This document shows positions 53,359-62,392 of a DNA stretch of 64,000 nt, one piece after another. The notes under the pieces were generated by a model that was given only the letters and a program-made list of their open reading frames with translations, ran no database searches and was not told the DNA's origin. Both the position numbers and the translations under genes were made by a program. Position 1 is the first letter of the stretch, and each line of letters begins with the position of its first letter. This stretch comes from Eubacterium sp. (GTDB lineage: Bacteria; Bacillota; Clostridia; Lachnospirales; Lachnospiraceae). Where the stretch lies: positions 1 to 64,000 of the forward strand of contig JAILRB010000014.1 in assembly GCA_024698585.1 (NCBI GenBank). The letters are read 5' to 3'.

Positions 53359-54381
53359 TTAAACGTAATCATTAATATAAAATCCGTTCTCAGAACAAAT
53401 TTTAGGTAGTCCTTCGATGATTTTATAGCCAAAAATATGGGATGTCAACTCTCCAATGGTTAAATCAATCACCGGAAGATTATTTTGTTCTCCATCCTTG
53501 ACTTTGTCGATTGTCATAATTCCCTTTTCAAAAGAGACTTTATGCAATCCATTATTCTCCTGAATCATAGAATCGGACAGATTAATGAGTGCCTCTCCCG
53601 AGCCGTAGACATTCATACGCCGCACAAGATTCTTCAGGTTTACAATCCGCGCCATCACGTAAGGTTTTCCCTTTGGCTCCAGCCAGCTCATGGTGCTTTG
53701 AATAGATTCATCCAGGACTTCCTCCAACACCTCATCATCTAACCAGATACGGTATCCTACAATTACTTTATTTTCAATATAGATTTCGATGAAACCGCCT
53801 TCCACTTCAATGAGTTCCATCATCTTGCGAAAATAGTCCACATCCCTGCAAAGGGTAACATCATAATACTTTTCTGTGTAGGTCTGTGCAAAAATGGACA
53901 ATCTAACTAAATCAGATTTTTCCGCCTTTCTGGAAATCAACGTATGGATTGGCTTTCTTCGATGCACTTCCGGCTTCGTCTCCTGCTTATCCATTACGAA
54001 GGAAAAACCTAAGGAGCGATAAATGTCAGCATTCACCTCATTGGACGGAATAATATAAGTAAATGGTTCCTTATCCTGATACATATCATCCAATACCTGT
54101 GCAAACATATTCTTCATATAGCCTTTGTTTCTATAAACAATGTCAGTGCACACGCCGTAAATATATAGAATTCTGCTTTTGATTTTTCCAACAATCACAT
54201 TTTTCGGAATCAAATGAAGCCCACTGATGATTTGTCCTTTTTCTTCATTTACTGCCACATAAGAATTCTTCAACCGCTGATTAAGGAAATAATCCGTATA
54301 TGCTTTTGTGTCTTCCGGAAAGCATTGTTCATATAATTCTCGGATATTCTGCTTTTCCTGTTCTTCCAAATATCTAATCAT
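53359..54381 (-). CDS. Eis-like GNAT acetyltransferase with SCP2-type C-terminus
   Basis: 340 aa with the layout of Eis-type acetyltransferases: N-terminal GNAT domain (about 1-130) with the acetyl-CoA loop VCTDIVYRNKGYMKNMF, a second degenerate GNAT-like part (about 140-235) and a sterol-carrier-like C-terminal domain (about 240-340, VMARIVNLKNLVRRM ... IDLTIGELTSHIFGY). Eis proteins acetylate aminoglycosides or other amines; the substrate here is unknown. 45 nt upstream of cysS; 12 nt behind the DUF2156 gene. Confidence 0.8.
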   Translation of the reverse strand: MIRYLEEQEKQNIRELYEQCFPEDTKAYTDYFLNQRLKNSYVAVNEEKGQIISGLHLIPKNVIVGKIKSRILYIYGVCTDIVYRNKGYMKNMFAQVLDDMYQDKEPFTYIIPSNEVNADIYRSLGFSFVMDKQETKPEVHRRKPIHTLISRKAEKSDLVRLSIFAQTYTEKYYDVTLCRDVDYFRKMMELIEVEGGFIEIYIENKVIVGYRIWLDDEVLEEVLDESIQSTMSWLEPKGKPYVMARIVNLKNLVRRMNVYGSGEALINLSDSMIQENNGLHKVSFEKGIMTIDKVKDGEQNNLPVIDLTIGELTSHIFGYKIIEGLPKICSENGFYINDYV

Positions 54382-54393
54382 AAAAACTTCTCT

Positions 54394-55302
54394 CTATTTT
54401 TGAATTATTGTATACTTCTCAACCAGATAAATCGGATGATAGGATAACTTGGACTTTCGCAACCCTTCTAATCCCATATCATCTTCCCGATTTACTTTTC
54501 CGGCATTCGGAAATGCCTCTTTCAAAAATTCGCTACATAAATATTGGTATAATCCCCTAATGTTAGGATTCGCTTTTTCCACCGGGATATACACCATATC
54601 TTCTATCTCGCAATAATTCCCTATCGTAAACCCCTGAAGTTTTTCATCAATATAAACACCACCGATTCGATACGAAAATGTATTCTCATGTTCCAACAAA
54701 TATCGAATCCCCTGAATTTCACTGTCAATCAGTTCGTGTTCTTTCGTATGTTCCTTCCCCTTTTTCCATTCCTGAAGGAATGGAAGGATTTCTCCTTCGT
54801 TTTTTGAATCTAAGAATGCGAATCGGTATCTTCCTTCGTATTCTCTTCGGAATGCATTCAGATGATTTTTCTTTCCATGATATTTCTTACCGGAAAACTG
54901 TCTTAATTTTTCCGCATCATACACATAGTCCGCATAGGTTCGGTCCGGTATGATGACATATTGTTCTTCCGATATTCCCAGCTGCTCCAGTGCCCCTCGA
55001 TCCACCAGATACATGGTCAGCTTTTTCTTTAACACATCATTAAAATATGTTTCTGCCTGCGAAAAGCAGGTCTTTAAGTCCTCATTCTTACAACAAGGAA
55101 CAGACGTATAATATTGACCATCCGAACTTTTAGCAACCCAGATCAGCCCCTGCTCCGTCAGAAAATATTGAGTAGGATACTGTTCCTTCCACATATACAG
55201 TGCCATCAGATTACTATCCGCCGTCTCCGGTCTTCTAAGATTATAATATGACTGTAGCAAATCATAATCTTCTAATTTTATTTCTTTCAGATGATATTCC
55301 AA
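54394..55302 (-). CDS. DUF2156/LPG-synthase-C domain protein (GNAT fold)
   Basis: 302-aa soluble protein of the family related to the catalytic domain of phosphatidylglycerol lysyltransferase (MprF), but without its membrane part. Typical segments: TYADYVYDAEKLRQFSGKKY, HGKKNHLNAFRREY and DDMGLEGLRKSKLSYHP. May transfer an aminoacyl group from tRNA to a lipid or peptide; not proven. ATG 55302, 30 nt behind ispF; next to an Eis-like GNAT. Confidence 0.85.
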   Translation of the reverse strand: MEYHLKEIKLEDYDLLQSYYNLRRPETADSNLMALYMWKEQYPTQYFLTEQGLIWVAKSSDGQYYTSVPCCKNEDLKTCFSQAETYFNDVLKKKLTMYLVDRGALEQLGISEEQYVIIPDRTYADYVYDAEKLRQFSGKKYHGKKNHLNAFRREYEGRYRFAFLDSKNEGEILPFLQEWKKGKEHTKEHELIDSEIQGIRYLLEHENTFSYRIGGVYIDEKLQGFTIGNYCEIEDMVYIPVEKANPNIRGLYQYLCSEFLKEAFPNAGKVNREDDMGLEGLRKSKLSYHPIYLVEKYTIIQK

Positions 55303-55332
55303 ACTTTCACCTTCTTTGTATTTGGGATCTAC

Positions 55333-55800
55333 CTATTTCAATAGAACAATGGCCTGAGAAGAAATTCCTAACCCTTCTCCCGTAAAACCAAGTCCTTCCT
55401 CTGTAGTTGCTTTTACACAAATCTGGTCTTCCCTGATTTGCAATGCTTTTGCAATGTTCTTTACCATTTGCTCACGATAAGGCGCAAGCTTTGGTCTCTG
55501 ACAAATAACGGTGGAATCAATATTCCCGATTTCAAACTGATTATCTCGTAACAATTGACCCACATGCTCCATCAGTTTTATGCTGGAGATTCCTTTATAC
55601 TGCGGATCTGTGTCCGGAAAATGTTTCCCAATATCCCCTAACGCTGCAGCTCCCAGTAATGCATCCATAATCGCATGTAATAATACATCTGCATCTGAAT
55701 GGCCTAAAAGCCCTTTCTCGTAAGGAATTTCCACGCCGCCTAAAATTAATTTTCTGTCTTCTGCTAACTTATGAACATCATAGCCCATTCCTATTCTCAT
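55333..55800 (-). CDS. ispF: 2-C-methyl-D-erythritol 2,4-cyclodiphosphate synthase
   Basis: 155-aa enzyme of the non-mevalonate isoprenoid pathway. N-terminal [11 protein letters not shown] with metal ligands Asp8/His10, [19 protein letters not shown] (His42), [10 protein letters not shown], and the C-terminal [24 protein letters not shown] before ATG 55800. First gene of ispF-DUF2156-GNAT-cysS-mrnC-rlmB. ispD is not in the window. Confidence 0.97.
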   Translation of the reverse strand: MRIGMGYDVHKLAEDRKLILGGVEIPYEKGLLGHSDADVLLHAIMDALLGAAALGDIGKHFPDTDPQYKGISSIKLMEHVGQLLRDNQFEIGNIDSTVICQRPKLAPYREQMVKNIAKALQIREDQICVKATTEEGLGFTGEGLGISSQAIVLLK

Positions 55801-55845
55801 GGTCTACCTCCTTGTCTCACGAAAAATATCTTATCATAAAATAAA

Positions 55846-55881
55846 GAAAAAGGCACCAAAACCGTAAAAGTTTCTGATACC
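55846..55881 (-). terminator. Terminator of the tRNA-Val/tRNA-Met unit
   Basis: GGCACCAAAAC pairs with GTTTCTGATACC (G-U pairs on the minus-strand RNA), followed by TTTTTC on the minus strand. Confidence 0.6.
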
Positions 55882-55911
55882 TTTTCTTTATTGTCTCTAA
55901 CGACCTGCTAG

Positions 55912-55985
55912 TAGCGAGAGAGGGATTTGAACCCACGACACCACGGGTATGAACCGTGTGCTCTAGCCAACTGAGCTATCTCGCC
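55912..55985 (-). tRNA. tRNA-Met (elongator, anticodon CAT)
   Basis: Minus-strand cloverleaf with acceptor GGCGAGA/TCTCGCT (G1-U72), anticodon stem CACGG/CCGTG and loop TTCATAC. It resembles the elongator tRNA-Met of Bacillus in the acceptor G-U pair. The T-stem has one T-T mismatch (GTGGG/CCCTC). Confidence 0.92.
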
Positions 55986-56009
55986 ATATGTGCATTTTTA
56001 AATGTGTAA

Positions 56010-56082
56010 TGGGACCTACAGGGCTCGAACCTGTGACCCCCTGCTTGTAAGGCAGATGCTCTCCCAGCTGAGCTAAGATCCC
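56010..56082 (-). tRNA. tRNA-Val (anticodon TAC)
   Basis: Minus-strand cloverleaf with acceptor GGGATCT/AGGTCCC, D-stem GCTC/GAGC, anticodon stem TCTGC/GCAGG and loop CTTACAA, and a T-loop TTCGAGC. First of the tRNA-Val/tRNA-Met pair, 24 nt upstream of tRNA-Met. Confidence 0.95.
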
Positions 56083-56105
56083 ATACAGATTTAAACTGCT
56101 CTGCT

Positions 56106-56134
56106 AGTATATAATTTTAGACCTTCTTTGTCAA
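56106..56134 (-). promoter_or_regulatory. Promoter of the tRNA-Val/tRNA-Met unit
   Basis: TTGACA (56129-56134, minus strand), 17-bp spacer, TATACT (56106-56111), about 24 nt upstream of tRNA-Val. Confidence 0.9.
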
Positions 56135-56244
56135 GCACTTTTTTAATAATTTTTATTATTTTTTTGACATCCGTTGCAGAGTTCCTTTTCTCTGGAATTA
56201 TCCCACCCTCTAAAACATCTTATCATCAGATTTCCCTATATTAT

Positions 56245-56267
56245 TTTTTTCGAAAAAATATTATAAT
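56245..56267 (+). promoter_or_regulatory. Candidate LysR-gene promoter with AT-rich palindrome
   Basis: TTTTTTCGAAAAAA palindrome (56245-56258) followed by TATAAT (56262-56267), about 48 nt before the LysR ATG. The palindrome covers the spacer region, where an autoregulator could bind; the -35 box is poor. Confidence 0.4.
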
Positions 56268-56314
56268 ATCACTATCACTTTCTGAATCGGAAGATATTAT
56301 TTTAAGGAGTCAAT

Positions 56315-57166
56315 ATGGAATTATTACAGTTAAGATATTTTAAGGAAGCTGCCGAATGTGAAAACTTTTCATCCGTGGCACAGAAATTTATGGTGCCACA
56401 GCCTTCCATCAGTAAGACCATCAAAAAACTGGAAGAAGAACTGGGCGTTCAGCTCTTCGATCGTCATGGAAAAAAAATCGCTTTGAACGGAAACGGAAAA
56501 TTTTTCTACGAAAAAGTGAATCTTTCTTTAACCAATCTGGATGAAGGGATTACCCATTTTTCTCATGCGAAGTCCAATATCATCCTTTATCCTCAGGCAG
56601 GGGGACGTCTTGTTTCTCTGCTCATCGCCGATTTTTTAACCAGTAATGCCGATATCTTTTTATCGTCTGTGTATTATTCCTCAGAAAACGAGAATCATTA
56701 TGACTTCACATTCATGCAACCTCAGGATGATATGTCTTCCTACGATTTTATCGACCTGATGAAAGACGAAATTATTGTGATTGTATCAACAAATCATCCA
56801 CTAAGTTCCAAGGACGAGATTTCTTTATCCGATTTAAAAGACGAGAAGTTCATTGCCCACTACCCTTCCATGAATTTAAGACAATTCACGGATCATTATT
56901 GTAAAGCCCAGGGCGGTTTTGAACCAATTGTCACCTTTGAAACCCACGACTACAGCGCCCTCCGCTATCTTGTGGAAAATAATAAAGGAATCGCATTATT
57001 GCCGAAGGCATTTTTTATGATCCAGCCCGGTCCCAACATTCACGTGGTCTCCTTAAAGGAAAAGGCATACCGCCCATTAATCCTTGCTTGGAAAAAAGGA
57101 AAGATATTAAATGAATCCGAAAAGAAATTCATTGAATATACAAAAAACTGGTTTAGTAAATTCTAA
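56315..57166 (+). CDS. LysR-family transcriptional regulator
   Basis: 283 aa. N-terminal winged HTH (MELLQLRYFKEAAECENFSSVAQKF region, with QPSISKTIKKLEEELGVQLFDR as recognition part) and a LysR substrate-binding domain (about 88-283). RBS AAGGAG before ATG 56315. Its effector and targets are unknown. Neighbours are tRNA genes and a convergent LRR protein gene, so a divergent target gene is not obvious. Confidence 0.9.
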   Translation: MELLQLRYFKEAAECENFSSVAQKFMVPQPSISKTIKKLEEELGVQLFDRHGKKIALNGNGKFFYEKVNLSLTNLDEGITHFSHAKSNIILYPQAGGRLVSLLIADFLTSNADIFLSSVYYSSENENHYDFTFMQPQDDMSSYDFIDLMKDEIIVIVSTNHPLSSKDEISLSDLKDEKFIAHYPSMNLRQFTDHYCKAQGGFEPIVTFETHDYSALRYLVENNKGIALLPKAFFMIQPGPNIHVVSLKEKAYRPLILAWKKGKILNESEKKFIEYTKNWFSKF

Positions 57167-57181
57167 ACCAGTTTCTTTTTT
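57145..57181. terminator. Terminator of the LysR gene (overlaps its stop codon)
   Basis: AAACTGGTTTAG/CTAAACCAGTTT 12-bp stem, 6-nt loop, then CTTTTTT. The A-rich 5' side may also serve the convergent LRR gene. Confidence 0.85.
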
Positions 57182-59108
57182 ATTCTGAGTAACCGTAATC
57201 TCCGGCCTTTTCAACCTTTGTCCACTTACCATATACATTCTTTCCATCTTTTGTGGTATAAGGTCGGATTCTAACGTAATACTTATCACTCAAATTCACG
57301 CTAACTTTCACATCCGTTGTCTTATTCTGGTTATCTAATGTCATCTTTTGAGAATTGCTATAATCACTCATAGAAGACCATTCTAGTTCATAGCCGGAAG
57401 CTCCAGTAAGCTTAGGTGTGTAAACCTTCATTACGTTTACAGAAGAATCTACTTTCGTTAAAATAGCCATAGTCATATATTTTTCCGGTGTCGTATCGCA
57501 GATAATCTCCTTTAACGCCTCATAGCCAAAGGACTCATCATCTTCCCTATAGTACTCATCATCAATCTTGAAATCTGTTGTACCCAATCGAAGGCTTCCA
57601 ATATTAGATTCACAGAAAGCCTTACAATCTAATTTTTTCAAGCTTTTTGGCAAAACAACCGTCTCCATGTTCTTACAATATCCAAAAGCATCTCCGGCAA
57701 TTTCTTCAACACCTTCTCTTAACGCAAGCTTTTTGATTTCACTATTGTAAAAAGCTCCAGCATCTATTTTTTTAACAGTTCCAGGAATTGTCAATTCATT
57801 AATATACGAAGCTGCAAACATTCCTTTCGGAATCACTTTCATATTTTGGGGCAATTTGATTTTTTTAATATAATTTTTTGCAAAACAATCACACCCCCAT
57901 TTTTTCACACTTGAAGGAACGTTCACAGAGCTCATTGTACACCCTGCAAATGCGGAATCTCCTACCTCTCTTAATTTTTTATTCCACTGAACCGTTTTCA
58001 GCTTTTTGCATTCATAAAAAGCTTCTCCACCTATTCTTTTAATGTCTGATGGAATCTTAACCTTTTTGTTTTTCCCATCATATCTTAAAAGGATATGATT
58101 TTTGATATACATATGGTTCTTAACTTTAATATCTAACTTTTTATTTTTGAAAAAAGCCTTTCTTTGTTTATTGCGTAACAACAATCCCAAATTTTCAATG
58201 GATTTTCCTGTCAGTTTTTTTGATTCAATCTTAATTTTTAATTTATATTCAAATAAATCATACGTAGGACAATCCTGCTTATCATCCTTTACTTCTTTCA
58301 CACTTGCAGGAATCTTAATTTCTTTTAAGTGACAACAAGATGCCGAGCCGTCAACACTTGCGTCAGTACTGCAAAAAGAACTAAGCAATACTTTTTTACA
58401 ACCTTTTCTGATTGTTAATTTGGTTGTTCCCTTTGGAACTGCCACCAATGTTTTACCGTCTTTCGTATAAATCTTTCCATCATAACTTTTATATTTTTTA
58501 TCTTTAGAATAAGTCTGAACAGAATCTGCTCTTAATAACCCATTGTTCTTCGGATCAAACGGACTGTTAAAAGCAATTGTTTTTACATAGTAATCCACAA
58601 GCTTATCTCCTACAAACATTTCATCGGCATCCGGTGCGGATACATACTTGAAATCTCCAGGAATTGTCATTTTTTTTAATTTTCCATTATCATCAAATGC
58701 TGCATATCCAATTTCCTTCACGGTTTTTGGTACTGTAACTGTCTTAAAGACTGCGCTCTTAAAGGCATAGCAACCAATCTTCCGTAAACCGGAAGACAAA
58801 TTCACCGTTTCCAATGAACTACAATCTTCAAATGCTTTATCTGCAATTCCGGTAATCCCTTTTCCTACAACAAGTTTCTTAATACTGCTTTTCTTACAAA
58901 CAGATGTGTAAGAGTCATCAATGATTCCGAAACCGGTAACTGTTAAGGTTCCTTTGTGAAAGGAATATTGAACCTTACTATTATCTTCCACCTTCTGTCC
59001 AAATAGTTTGATTGTTTTTGCACTCACCTTCTGTGTTCCCGCAAACGGCACACTCAATGCCAGAGCAATCGACACTACAACGCTACAAATAGCCTTTGTT
59101 TTTTTCAT
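57180..59108 (-). CDS. Secreted BspA-like leucine-rich-repeat surface protein
   Basis: 642 aa from ATG 59108 (MKKTKAICSVV) with TGGAGGG at 7 nt. Signal peptide about 1-33 (ending VSA). LRR_5 units in two blocks (about 50-165 and 345-560) with the pattern ITGIADKAFEDCSSLETVNL, separated by a Lys-rich region. C-terminal Fn3-type domain (about 565-642) ending KNVYGKWTKVEKAGDYGYSE. No LPXTG. Smaller relative of the 1560-aa protein at 3258-7940; probably an adhesin or ligand binder. Confidence 0.85.
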   Translation of the reverse strand: MKKTKAICSVVVSIALALSVPFAGTQKVSAKTIKLFGQKVEDNSKVQYSFHKGTLTVTGFGIIDDSYTSVCKKSSIKKLVVGKGITGIADKAFEDCSSLETVNLSSGLRKIGCYAFKSAVFKTVTVPKTVKEIGYAAFDDNGKLKKMTIPGDFKYVSAPDADEMFVGDKLVDYYVKTIAFNSPFDPKNNGLLRADSVQTYSKDKKYKSYDGKIYTKDGKTLVAVPKGTTKLTIRKGCKKVLLSSFCSTDASVDGSASCCHLKEIKIPASVKEVKDDKQDCPTYDLFEYKLKIKIESKKLTGKSIENLGLLLRNKQRKAFFKNKKLDIKVKNHMYIKNHILLRYDGKNKKVKIPSDIKRIGGEAFYECKKLKTVQWNKKLREVGDSAFAGCTMSSVNVPSSVKKWGCDCFAKNYIKKIKLPQNMKVIPKGMFAASYINELTIPGTVKKIDAGAFYNSEIKKLALREGVEEIAGDAFGYCKNMETVVLPKSLKKLDCKAFCESNIGSLRLGTTDFKIDDEYYREDDESFGYEALKEIICDTTPEKYMTMAILTKVDSSVNVMKVYTPKLTGASGYELEWSSMSDYSNSQKMTLDNQNKTTDVKVSVNLSDKYYVRIRPYTTKDGKNVYGKWTKVEKAGDYGYSE

Positions 59109-59181
59109 CTTAAAACCCTCCAATTTTAAATAAAGTAATTCATCTATTATAAAAACGCAATAAACTGCATTTTTATTTCAT

Positions 59182-59213
59182 AAAAATACCCGACGAAGGA
59201 GTCGCCGGGTAAC
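59182..59213 (-). terminator. Terminator of tex
   Basis: TACCCGACGA/TCGCCGGGTA stem (59187-59196 with 59202-59211, one G-U on the minus-strand RNA) followed by TTTTTA on the minus strand. Confidence 0.85.
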
Positions 59214-59224
59214 TTTTAAACGAA

Positions 59225-61366
59225 TTAATTACAGTTTTTCATGGATAATTGAATTCTCTTCTTCGCTTTATCCACCCCAATTACTCTTACATTCACCACA
59301 TCCCCAATGGAAACCACTTCAATAGGATGTTTAATGTATTTATCACTCATTTCGGAAATATGAACCAATCCGTCCTGATGAACCCCTATATCGATAAATG
59401 CTCCAAAGTCGATGACATTTCGTACGGTACCTTTCAGTTCCATTCCTTCCTTTAAGTCATCAAAGTCTAAAACGTCACTCTTAAGCACCGGCTTCGGCAT
59501 CTCATCTCTCGGGTCTCTTCCAGGCTTTTCCAGTTCCGCAATGATATCACGCAATGTTATGGCATCTGTTCCTATTTCTTCAGCCACCACTTTCACATCT
59601 TTTACCAGATTCTTCAATGCTACTTTTGAATTCAAAATATCTTCCGATGTAAAGCCGTATTTCTTTAACAGTTTCTTTGCCGCATCATAACTTTCCGGAT
59701 GAACACTGGTATAGTCCAGAGCTTCTTTTCCTTCTCTGATTTTCAAAAATCCGGCACACTGCTCAAAAGCCTTCGGTCCAAGTTTAGCCACCTTTAATAA
59801 TTCTTTTCTGGTTGCAAAACTTCCGTTTTCCTCACGATATAAAACAATGTTCTTCGCTAACGTCTTATTGATTCCGGAAATATATTCCAGCAACGCTGCA
59901 GAAGCAGTATTCAAATCTACTCCAACACTGTTCACACAATCTTCTACCACATTAGACAGGGCACCTTCCAGTTTCTTCTGGTTCATATCATGCTGATACT
60001 GACCAACACCCAATGCCTTCGGCTCAATTTTAACCAATTCTGCCAATGGGTCCTGCAATCTTCGTGCCATAGATGTGGCACTTCTCTGCCCCACATCAAA
60101 ATTCGGGAATTCTTCTGTGGCTAGTTTACTTGCCGAATAAACAGAAGCACCCGCTTCATTGACAATCACATATTCCAGTTTCGTCGGACATTCCTTAATA
60201 ATATCCACAACTACTGCTTCGGATTCTCTAGACGCAGTTCCGTTTCCAAGAGAAATCAACTCAATACCGTATTTCTTAACTAAATCCAGTACAATCTTCT
60301 TAGATTCTTCAATCTTGTTCTGTGGTGCAGTTGGAAAAATAACCTTTGTATAAAGAACCTTTCCTGTAGCATCCACAATGGCCAGTTTACATCCGGTTCG
60401 AAAAGCCGGATCCCATCCCAGAACCACTTTATCCGCAATCGGAGGCTGCATCAAAAGCTGTTTTAAATTCTTTCCGAATACAACAATGGCTCCATCTTCC
60501 GCACGTTCAGTCAGTGTGTTTCTGATTTCTCGCTCAATTGCTGGTTTAATCAGTCTGGTATAGCCATCCTCCACTGCTTCCTGAATCAACTGCTTAAAAG
60601 GGGAATCACCCACAATCACAGCCTTTTCAAGAACCTTAATAATATTTTCATCAGGCATCTCCACAGATACCTTTAAGAATTTCTCTTTTTCTCCACGATT
60701 AATGGCAAGAATTCGATGTCCCGGAATTTTACCAACAGACTCAATATAGTCATAATAGTTTTCATAAGGACTTTCTGCCTCTTCATCTTTTGCAACCGAA
60801 CGGATTTCCCCATGCTTCATGACAGTATTTCGAATCGCATCACGATATTCTGCATTATCCGATACGATTTCTGCAATAATATCCTTTGCGCCCTGAATCG
60901 CCTGGGAAACATCTTCCACGCCTTTTTCCGCATCAACAAACGCTTCTGCTTCTTCCTCCGGTGACTTGTTGCTTTTCTGCAACATAAAAATCATCGCCAA
61001 AGGTTCCAACCCTTTCGCTTTTGCTTCCGTAGCACGGGTCTTTCTCTTTGGACGATACGGACGATAAATATCATCCACAGCAACAATGGTAGTCGCCGCT
61101 TCAATCTTCTTTAACAGCTCCGGCGTCATCTTTTCCTGTTCTTCAATGCTGGCAATTACCGTCGCCTTCTTTTCTTCTAAATTTCTAAGATATTTCAAAC
61201 GCTCATCCAGAGTTCTCAACTGTTCATCGTTTAATTCCCCGGTAACCGGTTTTCGATATCTTGCAATAAAAGGAATTGTATTCCCCTCGTCAATCAAATT
61301 AATTGCTGCTGTAACCTGCCATTCCTTTACCCCTAATTCATCGGCAATTGTCTGGTTAATATTCAT
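59225..61366 (-). CDS. tex: Tex-family RNA-binding transcription accessory protein
   Basis: 713-aa cytosolic protein. N-terminal Tex region (IPFIARYRKPVTGELNDEQLR), YqgF/RuvC-like domain (about 320-440, VVLGWDPAFRTGCKLAIVD), helix-hairpin-helix repeats (about 485-560) and a C-terminal S1 RNA-binding domain (about 640-713, GTVRNVIDFGAFIDIGVHQ). Implicated in transcription and RNA metabolism in other bacteria. ATG 61366, 12 nt behind a glycosyltransferase gene. Length is usual. Confidence 0.94.
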   Translation of the reverse strand: MNINQTIADELGVKEWQVTAAINLIDEGNTIPFIARYRKPVTGELNDEQLRTLDERLKYLRNLEEKKATVIASIEEQEKMTPELLKKIEAATTIVAVDDIYRPYRPKRKTRATEAKAKGLEPLAMIFMLQKSNKSPEEEAEAFVDAEKGVEDVSQAIQGAKDIIAEIVSDNAEYRDAIRNTVMKHGEIRSVAKDEEAESPYENYYDYIESVGKIPGHRILAINRGEKEKFLKVSVEMPDENIIKVLEKAVIVGDSPFKQLIQEAVEDGYTRLIKPAIEREIRNTLTERAEDGAIVVFGKNLKQLLMQPPIADKVVLGWDPAFRTGCKLAIVDATGKVLYTKVIFPTAPQNKIEESKKIVLDLVKKYGIELISLGNGTASRESEAVVVDIIKECPTKLEYVIVNEAGASVYSASKLATEEFPNFDVGQRSATSMARRLQDPLAELVKIEPKALGVGQYQHDMNQKKLEGALSNVVEDCVNSVGVDLNTASAALLEYISGINKTLAKNIVLYREENGSFATRKELLKVAKLGPKAFEQCAGFLKIREGKEALDYTSVHPESYDAAKKLLKKYGFTSEDILNSKVALKNLVKDVKVVAEEIGTDAITLRDIIAELEKPGRDPRDEMPKPVLKSDVLDFDDLKEGMELKGTVRNVIDFGAFIDIGVHQDGLVHISEMSDKYIKHPIEVVSIGDVVNVRVIGVDKAKKRIQLSMKNCN

Positions 61367-61378
61367 GTCATCCTCCTA

Positions 61379-62392
61379 CTAGTTAAATCCGAAGAATTTC
61401 TGTGTAATCTTATAGCCCATAACAGACATTTTTCTTCCTGCTTTTCCCGGAAGATTCATGGTTCTTCCAAGCACAGACTTACGAACTCTTCTGTATAAAT
61501 CCGGATTCTTCTGTTCCAGACATCTCCACAACTCTTCCTTATCCTTCAAACGTTCTTCAGAACCCTCACGAATGGATAAAATGGAGCTGATACACATCAT
61601 CATGTCAAAATAATGAACCATGGCATCTCGACAATTATCCTTCTTGATGTCGGAATTCGTATAAACGTCCATCATAATCTTCGTAACACGGTACTGCTGA
61701 TCCAGACGTTTAATCATAATCTTTTCATTCACAGACTGGTCGTCTCTTCCAATAAAGTATTTATACAGACACACATCCAGATAATAAATGTTCTTTACAT
61801 ATGGCAATGGCTGGAACACATAAATATTATCCACATAGAACGTGTGCTTCGGAAGCATCATACCGCATTTCTGAAGTACCTTCGTTCTATAAATCACGGA
61901 ATGCATCAAAAGATATTTTGAAGCACCAAAATGAACATCATCCCATGTGATTAATTTATTTTTTGGCATACAATGCTTATAGTTCATTACCGCCTTATGT
62001 TTAGCCCCCTGTTTGTCATAAACAAAATCAGAAATTAATAAATCCAATTCCGCATCGCTGGCAACCATAGTTTCCAAGGTATCTAAAACCTTCTGGAGCG
62101 CTTTTCTTCCTAAACGGTCATCACTGTCCAAAACCTTGAAATATAATCCGGTGGCATTTTTAATTCCGGTATTCACCGCTTCTCCATGTCCACCATTTTC
62201 CTGATGAATTACCTTAACGATATTTGGAAATTTTTCCTGATATTTCTTTGCAATTTCCAATGTATTATCTGAAGAACCATCATCAACAATAATGACTTCA
62301 ACTCTGTCTTTTCCAGTCAACGCACTTTTAATGCTGTTTTCCATATAATCCTGGGAATTATAACATGGAATCGTAATCGTCAATAACTTCAT
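61379..62392 (-). CDS. Glycosyltransferase family 2
   Basis: 337-aa GT-A fold enzyme with TITIPCYNSQDYMENSI, nucleotide-binding VEVIIVDDGSSDNT (32-44) and the metal motif LDSDD (88-92). No membrane helix, so it acts at the cytoplasmic face on an envelope glycan or lipid. RBS GGAG about 10 nt before ATG 62392. The first 35 nt overlap the end of the CPBP protease gene, so the two are co-transcribed. Confidence 0.88.
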   Translation of the reverse strand: MKLLTITIPCYNSQDYMENSIKSALTGKDRVEVIIVDDGSSDNTLEIAKKYQEKFPNIVKVIHQENGGHGEAVNTGIKNATGLYFKVLDSDDRLGRKALQKVLDTLETMVASDAELDLLISDFVYDKQGAKHKAVMNYKHCMPKNKLITWDDVHFGASKYLLMHSVIYRTKVLQKCGMMLPKHTFYVDNIYVFQPLPYVKNIYYLDVCLYKYFIGRDDQSVNEKIMIKRLDQQYRVTKIMMDVYTNSDIKKDNCRDAMVHYFDMMMCISSILSIREGSEERLKDKEELWRCLEQKNPDLYRRVRKSVLGRTMNLPGKAGRKMSVMGYKITQKFFGFN

